From an endosymbiont of unidentified scaly snail isolate Monju (GTDB taxonomy: Bacteria > Pseudomonadota > Gammaproteobacteria > Chromatiales > Chromatiaceae): a stretch of 64,000 nucleotides of DNA. The DNA is taken from NCBI RefSeq assembly GCF_000801295.1, contig NZ_AP012978.1:620001-684000 (forward strand), written 5' to 3'. The position numbers were made by a program, and so were the translations under genes. The notes under the pieces are model-generated. The model saw only the letters and a program-made list of their open reading frames with translations. It was not told where the DNA came from and ran no database searches. Positions 18,930 to 31,765 of the stretch are shown here, piece by piece (position 1 is the stretch's first letter; each line of letters begins with the position of its first letter).

Positions 18930-20462
18930 TCAGCGGTTCTGGTGCAGGGTGTGCCTGAGCTCGGCGATACGCATCGACCATTCGGCCGGCCCACGCTGGT
19001 GCACCGACTCGCCGTGGCTGTCCACCGCCACGGTGACCGGCATGTCCTGTACCTCGAACTCGTAGATGGCCTCCATCCCCAGATCTTCGAAGGCGACCAC
19101 CCGGGCCTTCTTGACTGCCTGCGAGACCAGGTAGGCGGCGCCGCCGACTGCGATCAGGTAGGCGGCCTTGTGGCGGCGGATGGACTCGATCGTCTCGGGG
19201 CCGCGTTCGGCCTTGCCGATCATGCCCAGCAGGCCGGTCTGGCCAAGCATCAACTCGGTGAACTTGTCCATGCGCGTGGCCGTGGTGGGGCCGGCCGGTC
19301 CCACCACCTCGTCGCCGACCGGATCGACCGGGCCGACGTAGTAGATCAGTCGGTTGGTGAAGTCCACGCCCTCGGGCAGGCCCTGGCCCGATTCCAGCAG
19401 TTGCTGGATGCGTTTGTGCGCGGCGTCACGCCCGGTGAGCAGGCGGCCGGACAGCAGCAGGCGATCGCCGACTTGCCAGGAGGCGATCTCCTCGCGGGTC
19501 AGGGTGTCGAGGTTCACCCGCCGTGCCTCGGGTCCGGGCGCCCAGTGGATATCGGGCCAGTCGTCCAGCGAGGGCGGTTCGAAGGTGGCGGGTCCGGTGC
19601 CGTCCAGTTCGAACTCGAGGTGCCGGGTGGCCGCGCAGTTGGGGATCATGCCCACAGGTAGCGAGGCGGCATGGGTGGGGTAGCTGAGGATCTTGACGTC
19701 GAGCACCGTGGTGAGGCCGCCCAGCCCCTGGGCGCCGATGCCCAGCGTGTTGACCCGCTCGTGGATCTTCAGGCGCAGTTCTTCGATGGGATTGGACGGG
19801 CCGCGCTGTTGCAGCTCGTGGATGTCGATGGGCGAGAGCAGGGCCTCCTTGGCCATCAGCAGGGCCTTCTCGGGGGTGCCTCCGATGCCGATGCCGAGGA
19901 CGCCCGGCGGGCACCAGCCCGCTCCCATGCCCGGCAGGGTGCGCACGACCCACTCGACCAGGTCGTCGCTGGGGTTGAGGGTGGTAAAACGGGCCTTGTT
20001 CTCCGAGCCGCCTCCCTTGGCGGCGATGGCGATCTCGAAGCGGTCGCCGGGTACCAGCTCGGTGTGGACGATAGCCGGGGTGTTGTCGCCGGTGTTGCGA
20101 CGCTCTCCGATCGGTGGATCGACCATGGACGCACGCAGTGGGTTGATCGGATCGGTATAGGCGCGGTGCACGCCCTCGTCGATCATCTCCTGCAGGGAGC
20201 GGTTGCTGTCGAAGCGCACATTCATGCCGATCTTGAGGAAGACCACCACCACGCCGGTGTCCTGGCAGATCGGCCGGCGACCCTCGGCGCTCATGCGCGA
20301 GTTGGTGAGGATCTGTTCCAGTGCGTCCTTTGCCGCAGGCGACTGTTCGCGCTCCCAGGCCGCGGCCACCGCACGTACGAAGTCTCGCGGGTGGAAGTAC
20401 GAGATGTATTGCAGGGCATCGTGGATGCTCTGGATGAGATCGTCTTCGCGGATCAGTGTCAT
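18930..20462 (-). CDS. Class I fumarate hydratase (4Fe-4S)
   Basis: This oxygen-sensitive fumarase interconverts fumarate and malate in the TCA cycle. The 510-residue product contains both alpha and beta parts in one chain, as in E. coli FumA and FumB. The likely cluster cysteines are in RRPICQDTG, GAGWCPPGVLG and IPNCAATRH. The beta part carries GPAGPTTATRMDKF. It begins one base after the sucB stop, so it is almost certainly expressed with the 2-oxoglutarate dehydrogenase genes. Confidence 0.95.
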   Translation of the reverse strand: MTLIREDDLIQSIHDALQYISYFHPRDFVRAVAAAWEREQSPAAKDALEQILTNSRMSAEGRRPICQDTGVVVVFLKIGMNVRFDSNRSLQEMIDEGVHRAYTDPINPLRASMVDPPIGERRNTGDNTPAIVHTELVPGDRFEIAIAAKGGGSENKARFTTLNPSDDLVEWVVRTLPGMGAGWCPPGVLGIGIGGTPEKALLMAKEALLSPIDIHELQQRGPSNPIEELRLKIHERVNTLGIGAQGLGGLTTVLDVKILSYPTHAASLPVGMIPNCAATRHLEFELDGTGPATFEPPSLDDWPDIHWAPGPEARRVNLDTLTREEIASWQVGDRLLLSGRLLTGRDAAHKRIQQLLESGQGLPEGVDFTNRLIYYVGPVDPVGDEVVGPAGPTTATRMDKFTELMLGQTGLLGMIGKAERGPETIESIRRHKAAYLIAVGGAAYLVSQAVKKARVVAFEDLGMEAIYEFEVQDMPVTVAVDSHGESVHQRGPAEWSMRIAELRHTLHQNR

Positions 20463-20463
20463 A

Positions 20464-21732
20464 TCATACCCCTAGCATCAGGCGGGCTGGATCTTCCAGG
20501 CACTGTTTGATGGTGACCAGTGTCTGTACGGCCTCGCGCCCGTCGATGATGCGGTGATCATACGACAGGGCGAGGTACATCATCGGACGGATCACGATTT
20601 CGCCATCGACCACCACCGGGCGCTCGGTAATGTTGTGCATGCCCAGGATGGCGCTCTGCGGCGGGTTGAGGATGGGGGTGGACAGCATGGAGCCATAGAC
20701 CCCTCCGTTGGAAATGGTGAAGGTACCACCAGTGAGTTCCTCGTAGCTGAGGGTGCCGTCCTTTGCCTTTTGCGCGAACTGCTTGATGCGGTGCTCGATC
20801 TCCGCAAAGCCGAGTTGGTCGGCGTCGCGCAGGATGGGTACCACCAGGCCGCGTGGCGAGCCCACGGCGATGCCGATGTCAAAGTAGTCATGATAGACGA
20901 TATCGGTGCCGTCCACCGAGGCGTTGACCACCGGGAATTTCTTGAGTGCCTCGACGACGGCCTTGACGAAGAAGGACATGAAACCCAGCTTGACGCCGTG
21001 TTCCTGCTCGAAGCGCTCGCGCAGGCGGCGGCGCAAGGCCATGACCTCGGACAGGTCCACCTCGTTGAAGGTAGTGAGGATGGCGGCGGTGTGCTGTGCC
21101 TCGACCAGGCGCTCGGCGATGCGCGCACGCAGGCGGCTCATGGGTACCCGCGTCTCGTTGCGTGCCGGTCCACTCTCTGCCGTCGGCGGGATCATCGCCT
21201 TGAGGTCTTCCTCGTCCTGCTGTTTCTGCAGCTCGTCGAGATAGCGCATCACGTCTGCCTTGAGGATGCGTCCGTCCTTGCCGGTGCCGCGGATCTTGCT
21301 CGGGTCCAGCGACAGCTCCTTGACCAGGCGACGTACTGCCGGGGTGAGCACGGGTTCGGCATCGTTGCTCGCAGGCGGTGTATCTGCCGCGGGGGACGAG
21401 GCCTTCGCGGCAGGGGTCGGGGTCTTCGCTGCGGGAGCATCGATCGGTTCGGGGGAGGGCGCCTCGGCCGGTGGGGCGGTCTTCGCGGTGGCGCTGCCCT
21501 GTTCGATGAGTCCCAGCAGGTCGTCGCTGGTGACCACTGCGCCGGTCTCGGCGCGGATCTCGGCGAGTACCCCGTCGACCGGCGAGGGAACCTCGAGCAC
21601 GACCTTGTCGGTTTCCAGGTCGAGCAGGTTCTCGTCGCGCGCGACGGGATCACCCGGTTGCTTGTGCCAGGCCAGCACGGTGGCGTCGGTGACCGATTCG
21701 GGAAGGGTCGGGACCTTCAGTTCGATGGGCAT
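20464..21732 (-). CDS. sucB: Dihydrolipoyllysine succinyltransferase (E2 of 2-oxoglutarate dehydrogenase)
   Basis: E2 transfers succinyl groups to CoA in the 2-oxoglutarate dehydrogenase complex. The 422-residue product has one N-terminal lipoyl domain with the modified Lys in [11 protein letters not shown] (near residue 43), then an Ala/Pro-rich linker (about 85-120). A peripheral-subunit-binding domain ([25 protein letters not shown]) and the catalytic domain follow, ending with [15 protein letters not shown]. It lies three bases after sucA. No lpd gene follows, so the E3 subunit is encoded elsewhere. Confidence 0.97.
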   Translation of the reverse strand: MPIELKVPTLPESVTDATVLAWHKQPGDPVARDENLLDLETDKVVLEVPSPVDGVLAEIRAETGAVVTSDDLLGLIEQGSATAKTAPPAEAPSPEPIDAPAAKTPTPAAKASSPAADTPPASNDAEPVLTPAVRRLVKELSLDPSKIRGTGKDGRILKADVMRYLDELQKQQDEEDLKAMIPPTAESGPARNETRVPMSRLRARIAERLVEAQHTAAILTTFNEVDLSEVMALRRRLRERFEQEHGVKLGFMSFFVKAVVEALKKFPVVNASVDGTDIVYHDYFDIGIAVGSPRGLVVPILRDADQLGFAEIEHRIKQFAQKAKDGTLSYEELTGGTFTISNGGVYGSMLSTPILNPPQSAILGMHNITERPVVVDGEIVIRPMMYLALSYDHRIIDGREAVQTLVTIKQCLEDPARLMLGV

Positions 21733-21735
21733 GAT

Positions 21736-24597
21736 TCAACCTCTGCGGTTCATGGACGGATCGGCATAGCCGGTGAGGGCGTCGTCGACCAGTTTTTCCT
21801 GTTCTTCCTGGTGCACCCGGAAATAGCCGGTGGCCGGTGCCGCGGCCGAGGGACGGCCGCAGTAGATCAGCGGCTTGCGCGGGTCCAGCGAGGCGTGGAA
21901 GCGGTGCTTTATCTGGTCCCAGTAGCCCTGGTTCTGGGGTTCTTCCTGGCACCAGACGTATTTCTCCACCGCCGGGTAGCTGTCGATGATCTGGCGGTAG
22001 GCATCCCAGGGGAAGGGATAGATCTGCTCGAGACGCACGATGGCCACGTCCTCGATGCCGCGGCTGCGGCGTGCCTGCAACAGGTCGTAATAGACCTTGC
22101 CGGTGCACAGGATGAGTTGCCGGACCTTTTCCTTGTCGAGCGGATCGACCTCGTCGATCACGGTCTCGAACTGGCCGGTGCTCAGCGATTCCAGCGGCGA
22201 GGTGGCCAGCGGGCTGCGCAGCAGGCTCTTGGGCGTGAACACGATCAAGGGGTGCCGGAAGGGGCGGATCATCTGCCGCATCAGCAGGTGAAAGATCTGC
22301 GCCGGGGTGGTGGGCACGCAGACCTGGATGTTGTGCTCGGCGCACAGCTGCAGGTAGCGCTCGGGACGCGCCGAGGAGTGTTCCGGTCCCTGGCCCTCGT
22401 AACCGTGTGGCAGGAACAGGGTGAGCCCGCAGTACAGGCCCCACTTGGCCCCGGCCGAGGTGATGAACTGGTCGATCACCACCTGGGCGCCGTTGGCGAA
22501 GTCGCCGAACTGGGCTTCCCAGATGGTCAGCCCATCGGGTTCGGCCGAAGCGTAGCCGTACTCGAAGGCCAGCACCGCTTCTTCGGACAGTACCGAATCG
22601 ATGATCACGCAGTTGGGCTGGTTCGGGTGCAGGTGCTGCAGGGGCATGTAGCTCTCGCCGGTCTCCTGGTTGCGCCACATGGCATGGCGGTGGAAGAAGG
22701 TGCCGCGCCGGGCGTCCTGCCCCGAGAGGCGAACCGGGTAGCCGCGGTCGAGCAGGCAGGCATAGGCCATGATCTCGGCGAAGCCCCAGTCCATCAGCCG
22801 GGTGCCCTGCGCCATCTGCTGACGGTCCTCGAGGATGCGCGCCAGCCGTGGGTGCAGCGGGAAGTCCTGCGGCGGGGTGAAGATCTGTCCGGCCAGCGCC
22901 GCGACGCGGTCGGGATCGACCCGGGTGTCGACTGGAGTATCCCAGCTCACGCCGTGGAAGCGTTTCCAGTCCACGTGGATGCGTCCGTCCAGGTCGCACA
23001 GGGCGGTGCGGCCCACGCAGTTGCCCTTTTCGAACTCGTTGCGGATGTCTTCCGTTTCCTTCTGCACCACCTCGGGCGTGACCACACCCTCGGCGATCAG
23101 GCGCTCGGCATACAAGGCGCGCACCGGCGGGTGGTTGCGGATCTTGCGGTACATGACCGGCTGGGTCACCGCTGGCTCGTCGGCCTCGTTGTGGCCCTGG
23201 CGGCGGTAGCACACCAGGTCGATCACCACGTCCTTGTGGAAGCGCATGCGGTAGTCGAAGGCCAGGCGGGTGACGAAGATCACCGCTTCGGGGTCGTCGC
23301 CGTTCACGTGGAAGATGGGGGCCTGCACCATCTTGGCGATGTCGGTGCAGTAATGGGTGGAACGGCTGTCCAGCAGGTTGCTGGTGGTGAAGCCGATCTG
23401 GTTGTTGATCACGATATGCACCGTGCCGCCGACGCCGAAGCCACGCGCCTGCGACATGTTGAAGGTCTCCTGGTTGACGCCCTGGCCGGCGATGGCGGCG
23501 TCACCGTGGATCACTACCGGGATGATCTTGTCGCCGGTGACATCGTGGTAGCGTTGCTGGCGCGCCCGCACCGAGCCCATGATGACCGGGTTGATGATCT
23601 CCAGGTGCGAGGGATTGAAGCCCAGGGTGACATGGATGGGACCGTGCGGGGTCTCCAGGTCCACCGAAAAGCCCTTGTGATATTTCACGTCGCCCGAGGA
23701 CAGGATGCCCCGGTCGGGGTGTTCGGGGCGTGCGCCCTCGAATTCCTGGAAGATCTCGCGCGGCGGCTTGGCCAGGATATTGGCCAGCACGTTGAGTCGC
23801 CCGCGATGCGCCATGCCGATGACCACTTCTTCGGCCTGGTCGCGTCCCGCGCGAACGATCAGTTCATCGAGCAGGGGAATCAGCGTCTCACCGCCCTCGA
23901 GTGAGAAGCGCTTCTGCCCCACGAAGCGGGCGTGCATGTATTTCTCGATGCCCTCGGCCGCGGTGATCATGTGCAGCAACCAGCGCCGGTCCTCGTCGCT
24001 CAGTTCGGGGCGCGCCCGGTAGCCTTCCAGGCGTTGCTGTATCCAGCGCTTCTCCTCGGTGCTGGTGATGTGCATGTACTCCGAGCCGACCTTGCCGGTG
24101 TAGACCGTCTGCACGATCTCGAGGATCTCGCGCAGTGGCAGGCGCTCGGGGGCGAACAGCGAGCCGGTGTTGAAGGTCTCGTCCATATCCGCCTCGGAGA
24201 AGCCGTAATAGGCGGGTTGCAGCTCGGGCAGGGGGATGATGTCGTGCAGCTTGAGGGGATCGAGATCGGCGTTCTGATGGCCGCGCACCCGGTAGGCGTT
24301 GATGAGGCGCAGCACCTTCACCTGACGCTCGGCCGCTGTCGCATTGAAGGCCGGTGCCTGGCGGTAGACCGGGCCGGTGGTCAGGTGCGTGAGATTGGTA
24401 CGGATCTCGCGGTGCGAGACATCGGGCCGTTCGCGCCCCGGGCCGTCCACCGGTGGCAGCGACTCGAAATGCCGGCGCCAGTCCTCGGGAACACTGGCAG
24501 GGTCTTTCAGGAAGTCTTCGTAGAGTGCTTCGATGAAGGGGGCGTTGCCGCCGAAGAAACCCGAGGCTCGGGCCTGTTTTTCCAGGAAGTCCGACAT
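21736..24597 (-). CDS. sucA: 2-oxoglutarate dehydrogenase E1
   Basis: This is the thiamine-diphosphate-dependent decarboxylase of the TCA cycle. The 953-residue product is full length for the family. Visible motifs include the N-terminal FIEALYEDFLKDPASVPEDWR, FSLEGGETLIPLLDELI, MAHRGRLNVLANIL, GDAAIAGQGV and RGFGVGGTVHIVINNQIGFTTS for thiamine-diphosphate binding. GTFFHRHAMWRNQETGESY, YGYASAEPDGLTIWEAQFGDF and the C-terminal VWCQEEPQNQGYW follow. It heads the sucA-sucB-fumarase unit. A short dyad upstream (24672-24690) is the only operator-like sequence seen. Confidence 0.97.
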   Translation of the reverse strand: MSDFLEKQARASGFFGGNAPFIEALYEDFLKDPASVPEDWRRHFESLPPVDGPGRERPDVSHREIRTNLTHLTTGPVYRQAPAFNATAAERQVKVLRLINAYRVRGHQNADLDPLKLHDIIPLPELQPAYYGFSEADMDETFNTGSLFAPERLPLREILEIVQTVYTGKVGSEYMHITSTEEKRWIQQRLEGYRARPELSDEDRRWLLHMITAAEGIEKYMHARFVGQKRFSLEGGETLIPLLDELIVRAGRDQAEEVVIGMAHRGRLNVLANILAKPPREIFQEFEGARPEHPDRGILSSGDVKYHKGFSVDLETPHGPIHVTLGFNPSHLEIINPVIMGSVRARQQRYHDVTGDKIIPVVIHGDAAIAGQGVNQETFNMSQARGFGVGGTVHIVINNQIGFTTSNLLDSRSTHYCTDIAKMVQAPIFHVNGDDPEAVIFVTRLAFDYRMRFHKDVVIDLVCYRRQGHNEADEPAVTQPVMYRKIRNHPPVRALYAERLIAEGVVTPEVVQKETEDIRNEFEKGNCVGRTALCDLDGRIHVDWKRFHGVSWDTPVDTRVDPDRVAALAGQIFTPPQDFPLHPRLARILEDRQQMAQGTRLMDWGFAEIMAYACLLDRGYPVRLSGQDARRGTFFHRHAMWRNQETGESYMPLQHLHPNQPNCVIIDSVLSEEAVLAFEYGYASAEPDGLTIWEAQFGDFANGAQVVIDQFITSAGAKWGLYCGLTLFLPHGYEGQGPEHSSARPERYLQLCAEHNIQVCVPTTPAQIFHLLMRQMIRPFRHPLIVFTPKSLLRSPLATSPLESLSTGQFETVIDEVDPLDKEKVRQLILCTGKVYYDLLQARRSRGIEDVAIVRLEQIYPFPWDAYRQIIDSYPAVEKYVWCQEEPQNQGYWDQIKHRFHASLDPRKPLIYCGRPSAAAPATGYFRVHQEEQEKLVDDALTGYADPSMNRRG

Positions 24598-24911
24598 TTT
24601 TGGACGATCGACCTTTTTTGTTGCTCGTGACGCCAGCCATACTCAATGGGCTGATATTACAAGGCAGACTAGCACCTGTGTAGCAGGTGTTCATGATCTG
24701 TTTCAACAATAGGACGATCGTCATATAATTGAGTCGTCCAGACGATGTGAATGCCGGGGCAGGCGCGTCGTGGCTGGGTGAGGCGGTGCGTGCCCGAGAT
24801 TGCCCGATGTCGGCGACGACCGGCCGACCCTTTGCTAGTATCACTCGCAGAACCTTTACCGGCGGTGCGGCTCCACAGGGGGCCGGGACCCCGGGTCAAT
24901 GGTCCATACAG
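24598..24911. other. Intergenic region upstream of sucA, with dyad and -10-like box
   Basis: This stretch of 314 bases lies between divergent sucA and a small gene. It holds CACCTG-TGTAG-CAGGTG (24673-24689), a candidate operator for sucA, and a TATAAT at 24724-24729 on + with a weak TTTCAA 17 bases upstream. GGACGATCG occurs at both about 24602 and 24711. No gene is seen. Confidence 0.4.
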
Positions 24912-25109
24912 ATGAGTAGCAGCAGAAAGAAGGACAAGCCTGTTTCACGTCCCGACATCCATGCCATCGAGGCGGATGTCGCCTATTTCGACGCCCGTAT
25001 CTCCTTCGCCTCGCGCGGAGACCGCACGGTGTACAAGCAGGCCCAGCGCAAGGCCTACGAGGCGCTGAGCAAGAGCCTTTCCGAGACACTGGAGCGGCTG
25101 CGCAAGTAG
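24912..25109 (+). CDS. Small conserved-looking hypothetical protein
   Basis: This 65-residue product is hydrophilic, with a charged start (SSSRKKDKPVSRPDIHAIEAD) and an amphipathic helical end (YKQAQRKAYEALSKSLSETLERLRK). I do not recognise a family. ATG 24912 is chosen over an earlier in-frame ATG because the upstream 61 residues are low-complexity and resemble non-coding frame. There is no clear ribosome-binding site. A TATAAT box lies about 180 bases upstream. It ends convergently five bases from the RND gene. A structural or nucleic-acid-binding role is possible but unsupported. Confidence 0.5.
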   Translation: MSSSRKKDKPVSRPDIHAIEADVAYFDARISFASRGDRTVYKQAQRKAYEALSKSLSETLERLRK

Positions 25110-25114
25110 CGGGT

Positions 25115-28218
<3,104 letters not shown>

Positions 28219-28222
<4 letters not shown>

Positions 28223-29355
28223 GACGCGCGGATCTTCACCCGGGTGCCCGGCGCCAGGCCGGCCGGGTTGCCACGCAACAGCCGGTCACCAGCCGGGAGG
28301 GGGTCGATCAATACCTCGGCAGGACCAGTAAAGCGACGCCGTACCCGGCGTATTTGCAGGCGGTTGTCGGCATCGACCACCCAGACCCGATCGTCGTCCA
28401 GCAGATATTCGCGGGGCAGGGCGACGACCCCGTCGAGGCTGCCCAGCTCGATCTGCGCCTGCACCAGGCTGCCGAGCAACAGGGGCGGGCGGTCGCCGTA
28501 CCGGCCCGTGCGGTCGAGCGGGTCGTCGATGCGTGCCACGATCAGGAGCTGACGGGTCTGTTCGTCGAGTTGCCGGTCGATGCGCTCGAGCCGCGCCGGG
28601 TAGTCGTGGCCGGCCTGCCGCAGGGTGATCCTGGTGATCCCCCTTTTCAACCAGGGCAGACGCTCCGGCGGCAGGTGCAGGCGGACCTGGAAGTGGTCGG
28701 CGGGCGCCAGCCGGGCGATGCGCTCGCCGCGATCGACCAGTTCACCGGCCGTCCGGTCGCGTGCCAGCACCAGAGCGTCGAACGTGAGGCGAGGCCGGCA
28801 GCGTTCCAGGTCGAGCTGTGCCCGCTCCAGCCCGGCACGGGCCAGCGCCACCTCGGCCTGGGCCTCGCGCAGCTGGGGTTCGCGCAGGGTGAGTGGCAGG
28901 GAACGTGCGTCGACACGCAGGTGGTCCTGCAACATGCGCAGTTCCTTCTTCGCCAGCTTGTGCTTTCCGCCTTCGATCACCAGTCGCGCCTGGGCCTTGG
29001 CCAGCCTGGCCTCGGCCTGGCGCACCGCGAGGCGGTAGTCGGCCGGGTCGATCTCGACCAGGGGCTCGCCCGCGGGGATCACGCCGCCGGGATACAGTTG
29101 CGGGTGTCGTCTCTCGATGTTGCCGTCGACCCGGACGCGCAGATCCAGGGCGTCTTCCGCCACCACCCGGCCCCAGGCCTGGATGCGCAGGAGATGGGAT
29201 CCCGGCCGGGCATCGAGTACCGCAACGGCTGGCGGCGGTGTGTCAGCGGCCGCTACGTGCTGGCGTTGTTCGGGATGCAGAATCTGCCAGGTCGCAACAC
29301 CGAAGACGGTGGCCACCAGGAGCACCGGCAGAGACCGACGTACGAGGCGGTTCAT
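28219..29355 (-). CDS. RND efflux periplasmic adaptor (membrane fusion protein)
   Basis: The 378-residue product joins the RND pump to an outer-membrane channel. It has an N-terminal membrane anchor (LVRRSLPVLLVATVFGVATWQI), a barrel-sandwich half (GRVVAEDALDLRVRVDGNIE, then PGGVIPAGEPLVEIDPADY), a helical hairpin rich in Ala, Arg and Gln (about 115-190) and the returning barrel. ATG 29355 is preferred because the signal anchor follows directly; an earlier in-frame ATG adds an unlikely tail. Its TGA overlaps the GTG of the pump gene. Confidence 0.92.
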
Positions 29356-29515
29356 GGGGTGCCTGGCAAGGCCGGGGGCGGACTGGCCGCCTGCAGGGGC
29401 ATGGAACGGGATTTCATGTGGCCGAGTATAAACCAAGGAAAAGCGCCCGAAAAACAATTGCCTGTTGGCGGTTGTTCAGGTGGGTCGGTGGAAACAGGGG
29501 TTTCGTTTCCCGAAT

Positions 29516-29542
29516 TAAAGTTCGTTCTGCGCTGGCCGTAAC
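29516..29542 (+). promoter_or_regulatory. Sigma-28-like promoter of the diguanylate cyclase gene
   Basis: TAAAG (29516-29520), continued by TT, lies 14 bases before GCCGTAAC (29535-29542). The spacing equals the FliA consensus, the -35 is perfect and the first four bases of the -10 match. It is 34 bases upstream of the start codon. Confidence 0.6.
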
Positions 29543-29575
29543 AGGAGGCAGGCACACGGAACCAGATGTGACCCC

Positions 29576-30652
29576 ATGGCATTGCAGACACTGAACATTT
29601 CGGCGCCGAGGCGTTGTTCCACTATCCAGGTGATCGACAGCCTGGCAGAAATCACGCGTTATCTCGACAAGGAACTGATCGAACACAGCCTGCTGGCCAC
29701 GCTCAGCGAGTTCGAACGCGACCAGGAACTGCGCCTCTACAAGGTGCTGCGGCACGACCCCAACCTGGAACTCGCCCTGGTGGGAGACTATCGCGAGGGC
29801 GTCATCATCCATGGAAGCGATATCCGCTGCCATTCCATCGAGGAAGATCTGGCAGAGTTGATTGCGCGCAGCATCGAGATGGGGCAGATGGTGGTCGTGC
29901 CCGATGCCATCCACGGCAAGTCGGCCTATGTTCACCCGATCTACGATCAGGAAGGCGAACTGTATTCGCTGCTGGTGCAGATCTGTTCGCCCTTGCAGAC
30001 AGGGGACGAATGTCTGATCGGTGGCCTGTTGCGGATCTATTCCAATTACCTGTCGCTGCTGGATCTCAGCCAGAAGGACAAGCTGACCTCACTGCTCAAT
30101 CGTGACCGCCTGCATACCAACGTGATGCAGATTCTCAGTCGTCAGCGTATGAGTGATGGCTGTAAACACCAGCACAACCGGCGTTGTTACGACGATCAGA
30201 AGTTCTGGCTGGGAGTCATCGACATCGACCATTTCAAGCGGGTCAACGATGTCTACGGCCACCTGATCGGTGACGAGATCCTGATTGTCTTCGCTCGCCT
30301 GATGCACGAGGTGTTCCGCAACGACGATCTGCTGTTCCGCTACGGTGGCGAGGAGTTCGTGGTCATCATCCGCGCCGACGACAAGGAAAAGGCAAGGCGG
30401 GCCTTCGAGCGCTTTCGCACTCGTGTGGCCGAACACGAGTTCCCCATGGTGGGTGCCATGACCGCCTCGCTCGGCGTGGTGGAAATCGATGGTCAGGAGA
30501 GTCCTGCCGATGTGATCGACGCGGCTGATCGCGCCATGTACTGGGTGAAGGCGCACGGTCGCAACCGGCTGGCCTTCTACCAGGAGTTGGTGGAAGCGGG
30601 TGATATCGTGCCCAAGGCCATGCCGACGGCTGGCGAAATCAACCTGTTCTGA
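29576..30652 (+). CDS. Diguanylate cyclase (GGDEF domain)
   Basis: The 358-residue product would make c-di-GMP from two GTP. The first 160 residues have no recognised motif and no membrane segment. The GGDEF domain (about 165-335) shows DKLTSLLNRDRL, GVIDIDHFKRVNDVYGHLIGDEIL, the active-site RYGGEEF near 256-261 and an inhibitory RxxD site (RNDD) five residues before it. DAADRAMYWVKAHGRNR closes the domain. A His/Cys-containing insert (CKHQHNRRC, near 197-205) separates the first two motifs, which is unusual and could bind metal. A sigma-28-like promoter links it to the flagellar regulon. Confidence 0.93.
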   Translation: MALQTLNISAPRRCSTIQVIDSLAEITRYLDKELIEHSLLATLSEFERDQELRLYKVLRHDPNLELALVGDYREGVIIHGSDIRCHSIEEDLAELIARSIEMGQMVVVPDAIHGKSAYVHPIYDQEGELYSLLVQICSPLQTGDECLIGGLLRIYSNYLSLLDLSQKDKLTSLLNRDRLHTNVMQILSRQRMSDGCKHQHNRRCYDDQKFWLGVIDIDHFKRVNDVYGHLIGDEILIVFARLMHEVFRNDDLLFRYGGEEFVVIIRADDKEKARRAFERFRTRVAEHEFPMVGAMTASLGVVEIDGQESPADVIDAADRAMYWVKAHGRNRLAFYQELVEAGDIVPKAMPTAGEINLF

Positions 30653-30658
30653 GCGGGC

Positions 30659-31411
30659 TCAGAAGAACAGCAGCTTGATGATGAAGGCCACCAGTGTGAG
30701 GTTGAGCATGCGTCGTATCCAGGCATCGCCGTGGGTCACGCTCGAATGTGCACCCAGCCAGCCCCCGATCGCGTTGCCCAGCGCTAGCCAGGCGCCCACC
30801 CACCACATCAGTTGCACCTGCGAGGCGAACACGACCAGCGCCACCACGGTATAGGCGGTGATGATGAACACCTTGTGCATGTTGGTCAGCACCAGGTTCA
30901 GTCCCATCACCCGGTGCAGGATGGGCATCAGGATGAAGCCCACGCCGAGCTGGATGAAACCTCCCCAGAAACCCGCGCCCACCATCAGCAGGTGACCGGC
31001 CAGCAGGCGGCGAGGCTGTTCGCCGGCGGCTTGCGCAGCGTGTTCGGCCGAGCGCTTGTCTCGCCACATCAGCAACATCACGCCGAGCATGATCAGGGCC
31101 ACCACGCGATCGAACCATTCGCCCTCCAGGCGCACGCCCACCAGGGCGCCGAACAGGGCGCCCACCGAGGCGGCGGCCGAGAGCGTCAGGCTGAGGCGAA
31201 AGTCGGAGAAGCCGCGTTGCCGGAAGGTTGCCACCGCAGTGATGTTCTGCAGCAGGATGGCGATGCGGTTGGTGCCGTTGGCCACGGGGCCGGGCAGGCC
31301 CATGAACACCATCAGCGGCACGGTCAGCAGCGAACCACCGCCGGCCACGACGTTCAGCCAACCGCTCACCACCCCGGCCAGCGCCAGCAAGGCCAGTTCC
31401 CAGTCACTCAT
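30659..31411 (-). CDS. TauE/SafE-family permease
   Basis: The 250-residue product is a membrane protein with about seven to eight hydrophobic helices. Its N-terminal repeat begins VVSGWLNVVAGGGSLLTVPLMVF, continues NGTNRIAILLQNITAV, and the C-terminal half echoes it (GAGFWGGFIQLGVGFILMPIL, LTNMHKVFIITAYTVVALVVF). This two-repeat layout is that of the TauE/SafE (DUF81) family, proposed to carry sulfonates, sulfite or similar anions. The substrate cannot be read from sequence. It is convergent with the cyclase gene, with six bases between their stop codons. Confidence 0.9.
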   Translation of the reverse strand: MSDWELALLALAGVVSGWLNVVAGGGSLLTVPLMVFMGLPGPVANGTNRIAILLQNITAVATFRQRGFSDFRLSLTLSAAASVGALFGALVGVRLEGEWFDRVVALIMLGVMLLMWRDKRSAEHAAQAAGEQPRRLLAGHLLMVGAGFWGGFIQLGVGFILMPILHRVMGLNLVLTNMHKVFIITAYTVVALVVFASQVQLMWWVGAWLALGNAIGGWLGAHSSVTHGDAWIRRMLNLTLVAFIIKLLFF

Positions 31412-31534
31412 CTCCGGTCTCTCCGCTCGAAAACCCGGAGTCTCGCGCGTGTTGCGGCAGGGAAAAAGTGGAAAATTTCAATACAACGGGGAAGGGGGAT
31501 TATGGCGCCCGGGGTTCGCTGCAGGAGACCGTCA

Positions 31535-31618
31535 TCGGGCCAAACCGTTCGCGGCGGGGACGCCGCTCCCACATGGCCTGTAGGAGGCCCGTCCCCGGGC
31601 CGAATGTTCATGGCGAGA
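31535..31618. repeat. REP-like repeat related to 18046-18150
   Basis: CCGTTCGCGGCGGGGACGCCG is followed by TGTAGGAGGCCCGTCCCCGG and GCCGAATGTTC. The order of sub-blocks matches the earlier copy. It lies just beyond the 3' end of the tRNA gene. Confidence 0.6.
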
Positions 31619-31624
31619 GGGAAT

Positions 31625-31701
31625 TGGCGCCCCCGAGACGATTCGAACGTCCGACCCACCGCTTAGGAGGCGGTTGCTCTATCCGACTGAGCTACGGGGG
31701 C
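31625..31701 (-). tRNA. tRNA-Arg (anticodon CCT)
   Basis: The minus strand folds as a full cloverleaf: acceptor GCCCCCG/CGGGGGC, D-arm GCTC/GAGC, anticodon arm ACCGC-CTCCTAA-GCGGT with anticodon CCT, T-arm GGACG-TTCGAAT-CGTCT, discriminator G and an encoded CCA (31627-31625). It decodes AGG, a rare arginine codon in GC-rich genomes. Confidence 0.97.
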
Positions 31702-31765
31702 AGGGGCGGGCATATTAACATTCCCCGGCCGGTCCCGTATGCTCCGCCGTTTTCAAGAGAGACCC

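Noticed and set aside
20554-23904. Long plus-strand open frame opposite sucA-sucB
   Set aside because: It is antisense shadow of well-conserved sucA and sucB, with no ribosome-binding site or motif.
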